Made by a program: the position numbers and the translations under genes
Part shown: piece after piece, positions 25,568-34,492 of the stretch
Layout: each line of letters opens with the position of its first letter
How positions within the stretch are numbered: position 1 is the stretch's first letter
Assembly (NCBI GenBank): GCA_043777375.1
Contig: JAYWHX010000195.1
Coordinates: 1-64,000 of the forward strand
Reading direction: 5' to 3'
DNA: 64,000 bases
DNA from: TH-plancto1 sp043777375
GTDB lineage: Bacteria; Planctomycetota; Planctomycetia; Planctomycetales; Planctomycetaceae
Notes under the pieces: model-generated
Databases searched by the model: none
Seen by the model: the letters and a program-made list of their open reading frames with translations, nothing else
What the model was told of the DNA's origin: nothing

Positions 25568-26917
25568 GTGAGCGATCTCCCCGCAACCCCAAACGCAGAC
25601 GCGACCCGCGCCACCGCTTCCAAGCCTGGCCTCTTCGTGGTCTTTCTGGTGGTGTTTATCGACCTGCTGGGGTTTGGGATCGTGATCCCGGTGTTGCCCC
25701 GATATGGAGAGGTGTTTGCCGCCTCGAAGCCGATGCTGATCCTGCTGATGTCGTCATTCTCGGCCATGCAGTTCTTGTTTGCTCCGCTGTGGGGGCGGCT
25801 GTCGGATCGAATCGGCAGGCGGCCCGTTCTGCTCGTCGGCTTGCTGGGTTCGACTCTCTGTTACGGTCTCTTTGGCTATGCCATTTCGCTGGGAGCGGAC
25901 GGCACGCTGCTCGGCTTGCGGCCCATTCTGTGGATGCTGATTGCTCGCACGGGTGCAGGAATCTCCGGTGCCACAATCGCCACAGCCCAAGCCTATATCG
26001 CCGACTGCACCGGGGCGGCCAATCGCGGCAAGGGCATGGCCCTCATCGGGGCCGCCTTCGGTCTCGGCTTCACGTTCGGCCCTCTCTTCGCAGCTGCGTT
26101 TTCAAGTCCCGACAAGCATGCAGCCCCCAACCCGATGGTCGGATACGCCGCCTCGATTTTATCGGGAGCAGCCCTGTTGCTGGCGATCTTCACGTTGAAG
26201 GAATCGCTGTCGCCGGAATCGAAACCGGCCCCACGGCGGTTCCTTGACCCGCGCGCGATCGCTGCGTGCTGGCGGAGTCCGCTGCGGTTCAGCGTGCTGG
26301 CGGGGATCTTTCTGACGACCTTTGCATTTGCTCAGTTCGAGACCACTCTAGCGCTGGTGACGAAAGCCCTTGGCATGGCGGAACGTGGGAATTTCCTCGT
26401 GTTCGCGTATCTCGGATTTACGCTCATGATCTGCCAGGGCTTCCTCGTCAGGCGGCTCATCCCTCGGATTGGAGAGCGGCGGATGGCCCTGTCAGGCGGC
26501 ATTCTGCTGGTGCTGGGGCTGGGCATGGCCGGGTGGGTCGGGCACTATTACATCGGAGCCATGCCCGCTGATGTCGCTCGTGCCGAGGCGTCCACCGTCG
26601 CCGAGGCCGGCCAATCCATGCTCACAAACCCCGGGGTCCGCATGCTGCTGCTGGTCCTCCCACTGAGCATCATGGGCTTCTCAGCTGTCACTCCGTCATT
26701 GCAGTCGATTCTGTCGCTCGCCACCGCAGACACCGATCAAGGGGAAGTCCTCGGCGTCGGCCAGGGCTTGTCCGCCCTCGCCCGCATCCTCGGCCCCGCC
26801 GTCGGCCTGGCCCTGTATACCCCGGACCACATCTACTGGCCGCATATCTCCGCCGCAGCTGTCATGGTCCTAGCTCTAGGCCTGCTGTGGCGCATGCCGA
26901 AGACAGCCAAGCCGTAG
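25568..26917 (+). CDS. MFS transporter (TetA/DHA1-like)
   Basis: A major facilitator protein of about 449 aa with 12 helices. The start is taken as the GTG at 25568 (GTG AGC GAT); a GTG four codons upstream is equally possible, and neither has a ribosome site. Helix 1 contains FIDLLGFGIVIPVLPRYGE and the loop 2-3 motif reads GRLSDRIGRRPVLL, both typical of DHA1/TetA exporters. Helix 5 has the motif-C-like GLGFTFGPLFAAAF. The substrate cannot be predicted. It stands alone; its TAG stop is part of a palindromic repeat. Confidence 0.85.
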   Translation: MSDLPATPNADATRATASKPGLFVVFLVVFIDLLGFGIVIPVLPRYGEVFAASKPMLILLMSSFSAMQFLFAPLWGRLSDRIGRRPVLLVGLLGSTLCYGLFGYAISLGADGTLLGLRPILWMLIARTGAGISGATIATAQAYIADCTGAANRGKGMALIGAAFGLGFTFGPLFAAAFSSPDKHAAPNPMVGYAASILSGAALLLAIFTLKESLSPESKPAPRRFLDPRAIAACWRSPLRFSVLAGIFLTTFAFAQFETTLALVTKALGMAERGNFLVFAYLGFTLMICQGFLVRRLIPRIGERRMALSGGILLVLGLGMAGWVGHYYIGAMPADVARAEASTVAEAGQSMLTNPGVRMLLLVLPLSIMGFSAVTPSLQSILSLATADTDQGEVLGVGQGLSALARILGPAVGLALYTPDHIYWPHISAAAVMVLALGLLWRMPKTAKP

Positions 26918-26938
26918 CAGAATTCGTCAGAATTCTGC
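26915..26938 (+). repeat. TAGCAGAATTC palindrome forming the MFS stop codon
   Basis: TAG followed by CAGAATTCGTCAGAATTCTG and C: identical over 24 bases to the coxB 3'-end element, read in the direction of the gene. The TAG is the stop codon of the MFS gene. Confidence 0.75.
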
Positions 26939-27301
26939 CGTGATCCAAGTCTTCGAGGATCACTGGGGGAGCAGCCACAGCTGGGGCACGCATGTGCGGC
27001 GTCAACGGCAGAGTGGCATTGTCACGAGGGACGGGTGCCATGGCGACGGCTGGGCGTCGCCTTGTTCTCTCAGATGGTCCCGCGTAGAGATTCTGTTGGG
27101 GGATGAACACCCCGAGACGTTCGCATGCTCACCCTGCTGCGCGATGTGAGCATGGCACCCGGCCGAAATCCGGATCATCGACGTTGGGGATGCACACATA
27201 GGCGGCTTTCTCCGGGATGACACTTGGACCCGGGCCGCACCGCTTGGTAGGATCACGAGAGCCTTTCCGCGGCTTCTTCTCCGCTACTTGCGAGTCCTGT
27301 C
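26939..27301. other. intergenic region before the Hsp70-like gene
   Basis: About 360 bp with no credible gene. Weak imperfect repeats of CACGAGGGACGGGTGCCATG-type sequence are visible but no clear hairpin. The Hsp70 promoter presumably lies at its right end; no CIRCE element (TTAGCACTC-N9-GAGTGCTAA) is present. Confidence 0.4.
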
Positions 27302-29515
27302 ATGCCTCCTCTGACGCACTCGGTCGGGATCGACCTGGGGACGACCTATTCGTGCATCTCCTACCTCAGCCCGCAGGGGCAGCCGATCACGCTGCCGAAT
27401 GAAGAGGGCGAGCTGACGACGCCGTCGGTCGTGCTGATCGATGGCGAGGATGTGGTTGTGGGGACCGAGGCGCTGCGCAATGCGGTCGCCAACCCGGACC
27501 GAGTTATCCAGCATGCCAAGCGGTTTATGGGGGATGCTCGCAAGTCGTGGACAGTCGATGGTCAGCGGTATACCCCAGTCGATGTCTCGGCGTTTGTGAT
27601 CCGCAAGCTGCTCGATGGGGCGGAGGCGCGACTGGGCCCGATCAAGCAGGCAGTCATCACGGTGCCCGCGCAGTTCAGCGATATTCAGCGGCAGTGGACT
27701 TCCGAAGCCGGTCGGCTGGCGGGACTCGAACGGGTTGACATCATCAACGAGCCGGTCGCAGCTGCGCTGTGTCACGTGCTGGGTGAAGGGAACTGGTTCG
27801 CGGAAATTGCGAATGACCAGACGGTGATGGTGTTCGACCTGGGAGGCGGGACGTTCGACTTGTCACTGGTGAAGTACAACAAGGACAAGGTCACGGTGGT
27901 GGCCAGCGGTGGAGATTTGAACCTCGGCGGTCTGGACTGGAACAAGACTCTGGAGGACTTCGCCTGCGACGCATTCGCTAAAGAGAGCCACAACGACCCG
28001 CGCTATGACAAGGAGTCGATGCAGGCTGTCGCCTTGGAAATCGAGCAGGCCAAACGCAGTTTGAGCGTCCGCCCGCGCGCCACGATTTCGATGACCCATG
28101 CCGGTCAGCGCAAGGTCTTTGCCGTCGACCGCGACCAGTTTGAGGCGATGACTCGACCGCTTGTGAAGCGGTGCGAGGAAATCACACTGGGTATCTTGAA
28201 GTCTCAGAAGATCGGGTGGGCACGGATCGATGACGTACTGATCACGGGTGGGGCCACGCGGATGCCGATGGTCCGCTCGATGCTGAAGCGAATCAGTGGC
28301 ACGACCCTCAACTCGACGCTCTCGCCGGATCAGTCGATCTCCAACGGGGCGGCCTATTACGCGGGAATGTTACTGAGCGGCGAGAAGTTCGCCAGCTCGT
28401 TCCTCAATCGTCAGGCGACCGCGCGGCTGGCCCGGTTCAAGCAGCAAAGCGTCAACGCCCGCGAGCTAGGAATCCTGGTTCGCGATACGGCCACGGGGCA
28501 CAAGGTTCCCCACTATTTAATCCCAGCCAACACTCCTCTGCCATGTGCGTTTAAACAGTCGTTCGGAACGGTCAGCACGAATCAGCGCCGCGTGCACCTG
28601 CATATCGTCGAGAGCGGCACATCGGGCGATCACCCGTTTGTGGAACTGGGGGCCTGCGTCATTGAGGATCTGCCTCTCAATCTTCCGGTCAACACCCCAA
28701 TCGAAGTCACGATCCGTTACGACGAGCAGGCCCGCGTTCACGTCTCAGCCCGCGAACTGGCCAGCGGAAAAGAGGCCCGCGTCTCGATCGTGCGACTGGA
28801 AAACGTGGTCAGCCAGACCCTGCCCGACATTCCCGATTCACTCAGCTCGCCAGAAGCCGTGACACCCGGTCAACCGCTAAAAGTCCGCAGCTCGAAAGAC
28901 AAGGAGAAGCCAAAACCGGTCGCCTCGGTCTTTCGCCCGTCGAGCAACTCCACGCCTGCTGGGAATGCGGTCGATGATTTTCAGACCGCAAAGACCGAGC
29001 GAATGCCTCCGCCCCCCAAGCCGGGAGCGCGTCCGATCGTCGTCAAGAAGGCCACCCCAGCTGCGGAGGCATCGGTTGAAATTTCCGATGTGATTCGGAT
29101 TCCGTCGCCTCTGCCGAACAAGGGAGCGAGTCCGCCCGCAGCTGGAAAGTCGGGGCGGCCGACAGCACCTCCCGCAACAACAGTCTCTAAGCCGCTGGCT
29201 CCCGTGAAGGCTCCCCCTGCGGTGGCTGCGAAGGCTCCGCCATCCTCAACGAGTCGACCTGCAGCAGTTCCGCCGCGGGGCACTGGCACGAAGAAGCCGA
29301 GTACACCAGCGGGCCGAGCCCTCGAGCATGCCGAGCGTCCGATGCTGCTGTGCAATAAGTGCGGCGAGGTCCTGGTGCGTGGACAGTGCTCCGCGTGCGG
29401 CAAGACCACAGGCACTGCCAAGAAGGGGCCGCCTTCCAGCAAGCCGACCAACAAAACATCCGGTCCGCCGCTGAGTCACTCAGGCGAGGATGAGTTCTGG
29501 AAGATGACCGAATAG
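27302..29515 (+). CDS. Hsp70-family protein with Pro/Ala-rich linker and C-terminal zinc ribbon
   Basis: A 737-aa protein. The Hsp70 ATPase domain (about 1-380) has the phosphate-1 loop GIDLGTTYSCISYLS, the connect motif VFDLGGGTFDLSLV and LITGGATRMPMV. A shortened substrate-domain-like beta region (about 395-520, GTVSTNQRRVHLHI and IEVTIRYDEQARVHVSA) follows. The lid is replaced by a low-complexity Pro/Ala/Lys linker (about 525-675) and a zinc ribbon with two Cys pairs, CNKC and CSAC (about 683-700). It is not the housekeeping DnaK: no EEVD-like or typical lid region, and no grpE or dnaJ nearby. Its partner and role are unknown; the ribbon suggests protein or nucleic-acid binding. Confidence 0.85.
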   Translation: MPPLTHSVGIDLGTTYSCISYLSPQGQPITLPNEEGELTTPSVVLIDGEDVVVGTEALRNAVANPDRVIQHAKRFMGDARKSWTVDGQRYTPVDVSAFVIRKLLDGAEARLGPIKQAVITVPAQFSDIQRQWTSEAGRLAGLERVDIINEPVAAALCHVLGEGNWFAEIANDQTVMVFDLGGGTFDLSLVKYNKDKVTVVASGGDLNLGGLDWNKTLEDFACDAFAKESHNDPRYDKESMQAVALEIEQAKRSLSVRPRATISMTHAGQRKVFAVDRDQFEAMTRPLVKRCEEITLGILKSQKIGWARIDDVLITGGATRMPMVRSMLKRISGTTLNSTLSPDQSISNGAAYYAGMLLSGEKFASSFLNRQATARLARFKQQSVNARELGILVRDTATGHKVPHYLIPANTPLPCAFKQSFGTVSTNQRRVHLHIVESGTSGDHPFVELGACVIEDLPLNLPVNTPIEVTIRYDEQARVHVSARELASGKEARVSIVRLENVVSQTLPDIPDSLSSPEAVTPGQPLKVRSSKDKEKPKPVASVFRPSSNSTPAGNAVDDFQTAKTERMPPPPKPGARPIVVKKATPAAEASVEISDVIRIPSPLPNKGASPPAAGKSGRPTAPPATTVSKPLAPVKAPPAVAAKAPPSSTSRPAAVPPRGTGTKKPSTPAGRALEHAERPMLLCNKCGEVLVRGQCSACGKTTGTAKKGPPSSKPTNKTSGPPLSHSGEDEFWKMTE

Positions 29516-29530
29516 GTCAGAGTATCTGTA

Positions 29531-29552
29531 GGACGGGCACACTTGCCCGTCC
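29531..29552. terminator. hairpin between convergent Hsp70 and glyS genes
   Basis: The arms GGACGGGCA and TGCCCGTCC enclose a 4-base loop. It lies 15 bp after the Hsp70-like stop and 11 bp before the glyS stop on the opposite strand, so it could serve both transcripts. There is no strong T-run, so rho-independent function is uncertain. It is the same hairpin family as 7530-7646. Confidence 0.5.
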
Positions 29553-29563
29553 GTCTCCCCGCA

Positions 29564-31246
29564 TCACACCCGCAGCCGCTTCGCGATCTTGTCCACGACC
29601 TCGCTGGCCGGAACGCGGACCTGTTCCAGCGTGTCGCGGTCGCGAAGAGTGACGGTCCCGTCCGTCATCGTCTGGCCATCGACCGTGATGCACCACGGAG
29701 TGCCGATTTCATCCATGCGACGGTAGCGTTTGCCGATGGCGGCTTGGGCGTCGTACTGGGCGTTGATTCCGGCGTCTTTGAACGCCTTGTAGATCTCCAG
29801 AGCCTTCTCGGGGTGCCCGTCCTTCTTAATCAGTGGGAAGATCGCCACCTTCACGGGGGCCAGGCGCGGATGCAGTTTCAGCACGACTCGCGTTTGCATT
29901 TCGCCCTTGTCGTCCGGAGCTTGGTCTTCGTAGTACGCCTCGCAAAGGAACGCCAGCGTCGTCCGGTCGCACCCCGCTGCGGGTTCGATGACGTGGGGGA
30001 CGTACCGCTCGCGGGTCTGGTCGTCGAAGTAGGACAGATCCTTGCCGGAGCCGCGGTACTTCGGCTGCCCGTCGGGGCCGAGTTCGACGTTGAGGTTCTT
30101 GTCGAGCTTCCCTTCCGAGTGCGATCTTAGGTCGAAGTCGCCTCGATGGGCGACCCCTTCGAGTTCGCCGTACTCGCCCTCATCCAGGAATGGGAACGCG
30201 TACTCGATGTCCGCTGTCCCGACCGAGTAGTGGGCCAACTCCGACTTCTCGTGTTCGCGAAGTAGCAGATTCTCGCTCTTGATCCCGAGGGCGGCGTACC
30301 ACTTCATCCGGCGATCACGCCAGTAGCTGTACCACTTGGGCGACTCAGCGGGTTGGCAGAAGAACTCCATCTCCATTTGCTCGAACTCGCGCGAGCGGAA
30401 CGTGAAGTTGCGGGGCGTGATCTCGTTGCGAAAGCTCTTGCCGATCTGGGCGATGCCGAACGGGATGCGGACACGCGACGAGTCGAGGACGTTCTTGAAG
30501 TTGACGAACATCCCTTGTGCCGTTTCCGGTCGCAAGAATGCCTTGTTCTCAGCTGTCTGCAGCGCCCCGGTGTTCGTCTCCATCATCAGGTTGAAATCAC
30601 GCGGCTCGGTCAGCGTCCCCGGACCAGTCGCATCGGGCCCGATCACATGATCATACTTGTCGATCGGGACTGAGGTCAGCGTACTCATCTCGGACTTCCA
30701 GCCGAGCTTGTGAGTCTCGTTGCTCTTCACGCCGAACAGCTTGCACGCCCGCTTGACGAGTGCCTCGGGTGCTTCGGGACCATCGGACATCGTCGTGACG
30801 TAGTAGTCACCAGCAACCACGGGGGGGGCTGGCTCTGCGCCCTCTAGTGCTGGCTTGGCAGTCAGCGCCCCCGTGATCCAACGCCCCTTCATATGGTCCA
30901 GCCGATATCGCCCCTTGGCTTCGCGGCAATCGACCATCTTGTCGGCAAACAAGTCGTAGTGCCCGGAGACCTTCCACACCTGCGGGTGCATGATGACCGA
31001 GGTCTCGATCCCGACGATATTGAACCCGCACGGGGCCTCCGCGTCGGGAAGCATCGGGTCATTGGCCACCACCATGTCCTGCCACCACGCCTGCCGCACG
31101 TTCCGCTTCAACTCGACGCCCAACGGGCCGTAGTCCCAGAACCCGTTCTGGCCACCGTAGATTTCGGAGCTTTGAAAAATGAACCCCCGCCGCTTGCACA
31201 AGGCGACGATCTTTTCCATCCGAGCGGTTCGTTCCTGACTGGCCAT
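29564..31246 (-). CDS. glyS: glycyl-tRNA synthetase (class II, single-chain alpha2 type)
   Basis: A 560-aa enzyme from the ATG at 31246 (MASQERTARMEKIVALCKRR). The eukaryote/Gram-positive-like dimeric form is identified by GFIFQSSEIYGGQNGFWDYG near the start, RPETAQGMFVNF and RIPFGIAQIGKSFRNEITPR in motif 2, and a C-terminal anticodon-binding domain (VAIFPLIKKDGHPEKALEIY). It charges tRNA-Gly. At 560 aa it is longer than the bacterial form of about 460 aa because of a segment after the first motif (about 100-200) with insert-like sequence. The open frame runs further upstream but that part is not conserved. Divergent from efp. Confidence 0.93.
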   Translation of the reverse strand: MASQERTARMEKIVALCKRRGFIFQSSEIYGGQNGFWDYGPLGVELKRNVRQAWWQDMVVANDPMLPDAEAPCGFNIVGIETSVIMHPQVWKVSGHYDLFADKMVDCREAKGRYRLDHMKGRWITGALTAKPALEGAEPAPPVVAGDYYVTTMSDGPEAPEALVKRACKLFGVKSNETHKLGWKSEMSTLTSVPIDKYDHVIGPDATGPGTLTEPRDFNLMMETNTGALQTAENKAFLRPETAQGMFVNFKNVLDSSRVRIPFGIAQIGKSFRNEITPRNFTFRSREFEQMEMEFFCQPAESPKWYSYWRDRRMKWYAALGIKSENLLLREHEKSELAHYSVGTADIEYAFPFLDEGEYGELEGVAHRGDFDLRSHSEGKLDKNLNVELGPDGQPKYRGSGKDLSYFDDQTRERYVPHVIEPAAGCDRTTLAFLCEAYYEDQAPDDKGEMQTRVVLKLHPRLAPVKVAIFPLIKKDGHPEKALEIYKAFKDAGINAQYDAQAAIGKRYRRMDEIGTPWCITVDGQTMTDGTVTLRDRDTLEQVRVPASEVVDKIAKRLRV

Positions 31247-31787
31247 GAAAATCCTGCATCCACGAAAACCGAACTCGATCCGTACCCCAGCTGCCTCCGA
31301 AGCACGGAGACAGAGACACTGGCTACGGACCCCAGCTCGCGAGTCTTTGAGGCACGGATGGTAGAGAACAGCAGCGACGGGCGAAAGAACAGAGTGCGGG
31401 GGAGCTGCGATCGCCAGAAAAACACGCATCCGATTGACAGTTTTCAAGTGATCATCGGAGATCCTGACTGAGTGGCAGATTTCCAATCCTTCGCGTCCTT
31501 CGCAGCCTATGTGTTCCATTCTTCGTCCTCCTCGTCCTATGCGGAAAGAAGAGAGTTGAACACCAAGGCAGCAAAGGACGCGAAGAGGAAGACTGAGGTT
31601 AGAACGAGATTTTGAATGCTGGTCGGCCATGGAGTTCTCCGCTTGCGGCGGGAGTTGCCACAATGGGCGACTGTGACTCCGGAGCTCAAACACCACTCTG
31701 TCGAGGTGACAAATCGCCCAGCCTCCATTATCCTGCCCGATTCGAAGCCGCTTAGGCGGCCAGTTCCCCACATGTCGAGAAGATCTC
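31247..31787. other. divergent intergenic region glyS-efp
   Basis: About 540 bp. A minus-strand frame continuous with glyS runs through most of it but lacks similarity to the family. A stretch near 31555-31590 (CACCAAGGCAGCAAAGGACG) resembles a common low-complexity planctomycete intergenic repeat. I see no RNA gene. It should hold the two divergent promoters; a T-box was looked for and not recognised. Confidence 0.4.
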
Positions 31788-32357
31788 ATGGCCCAGGTCA
31801 ATGCTGGCGATTTCCGCAAAGGCGTCAAAGTTGTCATCGAGAACCAACCGTTCGAAATGACAGCCTGCGAGTTCGTCAAACCCGGCAAGGGCCAGGCCCT
31901 CTACAAAACCCGCATGCGGAATCTGCTCTCCGGGCGATACCTCGAAGTCACCTACCGCAGCGGCGAAAGCCTCGAAGCTGCAGACATCCGCTCGGGTGAA
32001 GGCAGCTTCTCCTACTGCGACGGCACCAACTACATCTTCATGGATAACGAAAGCTTCGAGCAGGTCGAACTCGCGAAAGATGTCTGCGAAGACCAGATGG
32101 CGTATATCAAAGAAAACACTCCTTGTGCCTTGGTGTTCTGGAATGACAAGCTGATCGGCGTGACCCCGCCGAAGCAGGTCATCTTGGAAATCACCATGAC
32201 CGACACAGCTGTACGTGGGAATACGGCCACGAATGTGACGAAGCCCGCGACCACCGAAACCGGAGCCGAAGTGCAGGTTCCGTCGTTCATCAACATTGGC
32301 GACAAGATCAAGATCGATGTCGAGTCCAAGAGCTACATGGGCCGCGCGAACGATTAG
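31788..32357 (+). CDS. efp: translation elongation factor P
   Basis: A 189-aa protein with the three EF-P beta domains (KOW-like 1-65, OB 66-128, C-terminal S1-like 129-189). The modification loop FVKPGKGQALY carries Lys at the position beta-lysylated by EpmA/EpmB in Escherichia coli. The C-terminal signature VPSFINIGDKIKIDVESKSY is typical. EF-P relieves ribosome stalling at polyproline stretches, and several proteins in this window (the Hsp70, Rieske and octahaem tails) are Pro-rich. No epmA/epmB gene is in the window. Confidence 0.95.
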   Translation: MAQVNAGDFRKGVKVVIENQPFEMTACEFVKPGKGQALYKTRMRNLLSGRYLEVTYRSGESLEAADIRSGEGSFSYCDGTNYIFMDNESFEQVELAKDVCEDQMAYIKENTPCALVFWNDKLIGVTPPKQVILEITMTDTAVRGNTATNVTKPATTETGAEVQVPSFINIGDKIKIDVESKSYMGRAND

Positions 32358-32540
32358 AGTGCATGGACGTTCAAAGTTCGGTCTGCAATCACAAAGCCGG
32401 GTGCCCAAGCATTCGGCTTTGTCGTTGGGGATAAGTGGAGCCTTCGTCGGTGGTGGCGATTGGACCATGCTGGCGACTACGGAACCCGCACACGCTGCTC
32501 ACGGCCATTCCTAGCTGTTTTTTAATCATTATTCAGTCCT

Positions 32541-32593
32541 CACAGACAGGAATGTCTGTGCCACTGACAAGTGGGGCAGGCATTCCTGCCTGC
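32541..32593. repeat. two adjacent palindromes, CACAGACAGGAATGTCTGTG type
   Basis: CACAGACAGGAATGTCTGTG at 32541-32560 and GCAGGCATTCCTGCCTGC at 32576-32593. Each is a near-perfect palindrome and both are related to the one at 11233-11250. They follow efp by about 180 bp. Confidence 0.65.
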
Positions 32594-32720
32594 TTTCTGA
32601 CTGACGATCATCCCTGAATCTGCACTCAATGCCTCTTTACTGCAGCGCAAGCGGGAGGGAATCGCCATCGAAGCCAATGGTCATTCGTCGGTGATCGACA
32701 GCCTCACGTCGCTCCTCGAC

Positions 32721-32793
32721 AATGTGTCACGCAGAGTCGCAGGGGGCGCAGAGAGGAGCAGTTGGCCGGTGTGATTTCTCTGCGTGACGCATT
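32721..32793. repeat. inverted repeat AATGTGTCACGCAGAG...CTCTGCGTGACGCATT
   Basis: 16-base arms differing at one position enclose about 40 bases that include GTCGCAGGGGGCGCAGAG. TCACGCAGAG-type elements are common intergenic repeats in many bacteria with large genomes. There is no coding potential here. Confidence 0.65.
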
Positions 32794-33072
32794 GTTCTGA
32801 AATGGTTGAGGCCAAACTCAACGCAGAGCTTGAACTCAGTGAGTGTCACACCCAAGGCTTTCGTTTCAGCGGGGAGGCATTTCGGGCGACATTCGTTTCT
32901 GGAATGCAGCGTCTCTTTGGTCGTCCGTCTCTTTCATTTCGATTTTGCGGCGAGGCCACAGACTTGGCGGTGATGAGACTCATCGCTAGAGTCCGATGCT
33001 CGGATCTGGGCCTCCTGACAGCTCATTGGACTTACGTTCGATCCGTTTTCGACTCTGTTTGAGAGATCATTA

Positions 33073-34179
33073 ATGTCACGATTCCTCCTTGCTTTGCTGT
33101 TGCTCGTGTTCGCGAATTTCTCATCGCCCTTCGTGGCGGCAGAGCAACCGATCACACTGAACGACGTTCCGGAAGGCTTGCCGATCATTTCGCCAGATGA
33201 ACCAATGGCCGCTGAGTTCTCGGCTGCCAAGGCGGCGGAATACCTGGATCGCTCGGCGCTCAATTGGGTCAAGACGAAAAAGTGTGCCACCTGCCATACG
33301 AATCTGTTCTATATGATCGCCCGCCCGGCCCTGCACACAGTTCAGAAGGACTCGGGAGAGGTTCGCAGCTTCTATGAAGACTATCTCAAGGTCCGCTGGG
33401 CGAAGGACAAACCGACGGAGGGGGATGGCTTCTGGCCACTCGTGGTCGGGACAGGCATTACTTTCAATGACTTGCAGACCACCGGCACTCATAGCGAGGT
33501 GGGGCGTGATGTGCTCGACCTGATGTGGAAGGTGCAACGCGCCGATGGCGGCTGGAACTGGCCGCATTGCGACTACGCCCCGATGGAGATCGACGACCAT
33601 TATGGAGTCACGGTCGCTGCGATGACGGTCGGGATCGCGCCGGAGGACTACAAGAACACTCCTCAATCACTCGTCGGTCTGGAGAAGATGCGGGCGTACT
33701 TCAAGAACAATCCGCCTCTATCACTGCATCATCGCGCGATGTTGGCCTGGTGTTCTGTTCGCATCGATGGGATTGCGACTGAAGAGGAACGCCAACAGAC
33801 GTTGAAAGAGCTGATGGCTCTGCAACTCGACGACGGCGGCTGGTCGACAGCTGGCTTCCTCACGGATTGGAAGGGGGGACTGGCTCGCAGCGATGGCGAA
33901 CCGCTGCACACGAAAACAAGTGATGGATACGGGACTGGACTGAACATCGTCCTCGCTCGGGAACTCGGCGTACCCGCTGACGACCCTCGAATGCAGCGTG
34001 GCATTCAGTGGATCAAGACGCATCAACGAGAGAGCGGAAAATGGTTTACGCTGTCTCCAGTCAACGATGCGGGCAACCTGATCTCCAACGTGGGGAGTGC
34101 GTATTGCGTTCTCGCGTTGCAGTCCTGTGGCGAGTTGCCCGGCTGGCCGTTCAGTCCCAAGCAGCCCGTTACCCCGTAG
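33073..34179 (+). CDS. secreted squalene-cyclase-fold (prenyltransferase-like alpha-toroid) protein with one haem c motif
   Basis: A 368-aa protein with a signal peptide (FLLALLLLVFANFSSPFVAA). CATCH at residues 71-75 is a canonical haem c attachment site. The rest is an alpha/alpha toroid of the squalene/terpene cyclase type with QW-like repeats VLDLMWKVQRADGGW, LKELMALQLDDGGW and GIQWIKTHQRESGKW. The segment where cyclases have DxDD reads PMEIDDHYG (E-x-D-D). At 368 aa it is about half the length of squalene-hopene cyclase, and export with a haem makes a cyclase role unlikely. It stands alone, so its partner is unknown. It may be a periplasmic redox or lipid-binding protein. Confidence 0.75.
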   Translation: MSRFLLALLLLVFANFSSPFVAAEQPITLNDVPEGLPIISPDEPMAAEFSAAKAAEYLDRSALNWVKTKKCATCHTNLFYMIARPALHTVQKDSGEVRSFYEDYLKVRWAKDKPTEGDGFWPLVVGTGITFNDLQTTGTHSEVGRDVLDLMWKVQRADGGWNWPHCDYAPMEIDDHYGVTVAAMTVGIAPEDYKNTPQSLVGLEKMRAYFKNNPPLSLHHRAMLAWCSVRIDGIATEEERQQTLKELMALQLDDGGWSTAGFLTDWKGGLARSDGEPLHTKTSDGYGTGLNIVLARELGVPADDPRMQRGIQWIKTHQRESGKWFTLSPVNDAGNLISNVGSAYCVLALQSCGELPGWPFSPKQPVTP

Positions 34180-34210
34180 CTCATGTTGAATTACGCTGAG
34201 ATTTCCCGCA

Positions 34211-34232
34211 GCAGAATTCGTAAGAATTCTGC
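34211..34232. repeat. GCAGAATTC palindrome, not at a stop codon
   Basis: GCAGAATTCGTAAGAATTCT followed by GC, preceded by CCCGCA rather than TAG. It lies 31 bp after the stop of the toroid protein. It shows the same palindrome can occur without providing a stop codon. Confidence 0.7.
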
Positions 34233-34245
34233 TGTATCAAGTCGC

Positions 34246-34323
34246 GGCGAGCGTCCGGCGGCAGCCGGATGGTGCTTCGGGGATTCGCACAAGTACCGGG
34301 GGGCTGACGCCGCCGCGCTCGCC
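34246..34323. repeat. REP-like inverted repeat, GGCGAGCG...CGCTCGCC family (copy 2)
   Basis: It starts GGCGAGCGTCCGGCGGCAGC and ends CGCCGCGCTCGCC, with GGGGGCTGACGCCGCCGC before the end. The order of blocks matches 1015-1093. Confidence 0.7.
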
Positions 34324-34412
34324 ACGGGAGGGCGAAGCTCCTGCTGAGCCGCGAGCCGGGGACGACGCTGTCTGGCAGGCCCGGCTCGGCAGGAGCCTCG
34401 CCCTCCCGTGGC
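34321..34412. repeat. long hairpin GCCACGGGAGGGCGAAG...CTCGCCCTCCCGTGGC
   Basis: Arms of about 30 bases (34321-34351 and 34382-34412) are nearly perfectly complementary, with a loop of about 30 bases. A partial copy (GGGAGGGCGAAGCTCCTGCT onward, through the loop) lies at 49965-50006 with a degraded right arm. Confidence 0.75.
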
Positions 34413-34492
34413 AGTTTTCCCAACGCCCGCTATGCGAGTCGCGGAGCGACATCGCCTACGACTTCCACTCCCGCTTCTAGAAGCCGATCCCG

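Larger units (their letters stand above)
32358..33072. other. 715-bp intergenic region with several inverted repeats
   Basis: No credible gene. A 92-codon plus-strand frame at 32784-33062 has an atypical composition and overlaps an inverted repeat. The region carries the palindromes of 32541-32593 and the long-range inverted repeat of 32721-32793, listed separately. Confidence 0.45.
34180..34492. other. intergenic region packed with three repeat elements
   Basis: About 313 bp, made up almost wholly of the GCAGAATTC palindrome (34211-34232), the GGCGAGCG element (34246-34323) and a long hairpin (34321-34412). About 80 bp before the next ATG are left as a possible promoter. Confidence 0.6.

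Noticed and set aside
25417..25767. 116-codon minus-strand frame across the MFS gene start
   Set aside because: Antisense to the MFS N-terminus and repeat region, with random-looking composition.
26939..27301. CIRCE or other heat-shock operator before the Hsp70-like gene
   Set aside because: No TTAGCACTC-N9-GAGTGCTAA or close variant is present.
31247..31787. T-box or other riboswitch upstream of glyS
   Set aside because: No T-box sequence or specifier-loop pattern could be recognised.
31247..31888. Extension of glyS by 214 residues upstream
   Set aside because: The sequence before the ATG at 31246 is not conserved in the family and lies where the divergent promoters must be.
32784..33062. 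Possible 92-residue gene before the toroid protein
   Set aside because: It overlaps the inverted repeat at 32721-32793, has no ribosome site, and its composition is unlike neighbouring genes.
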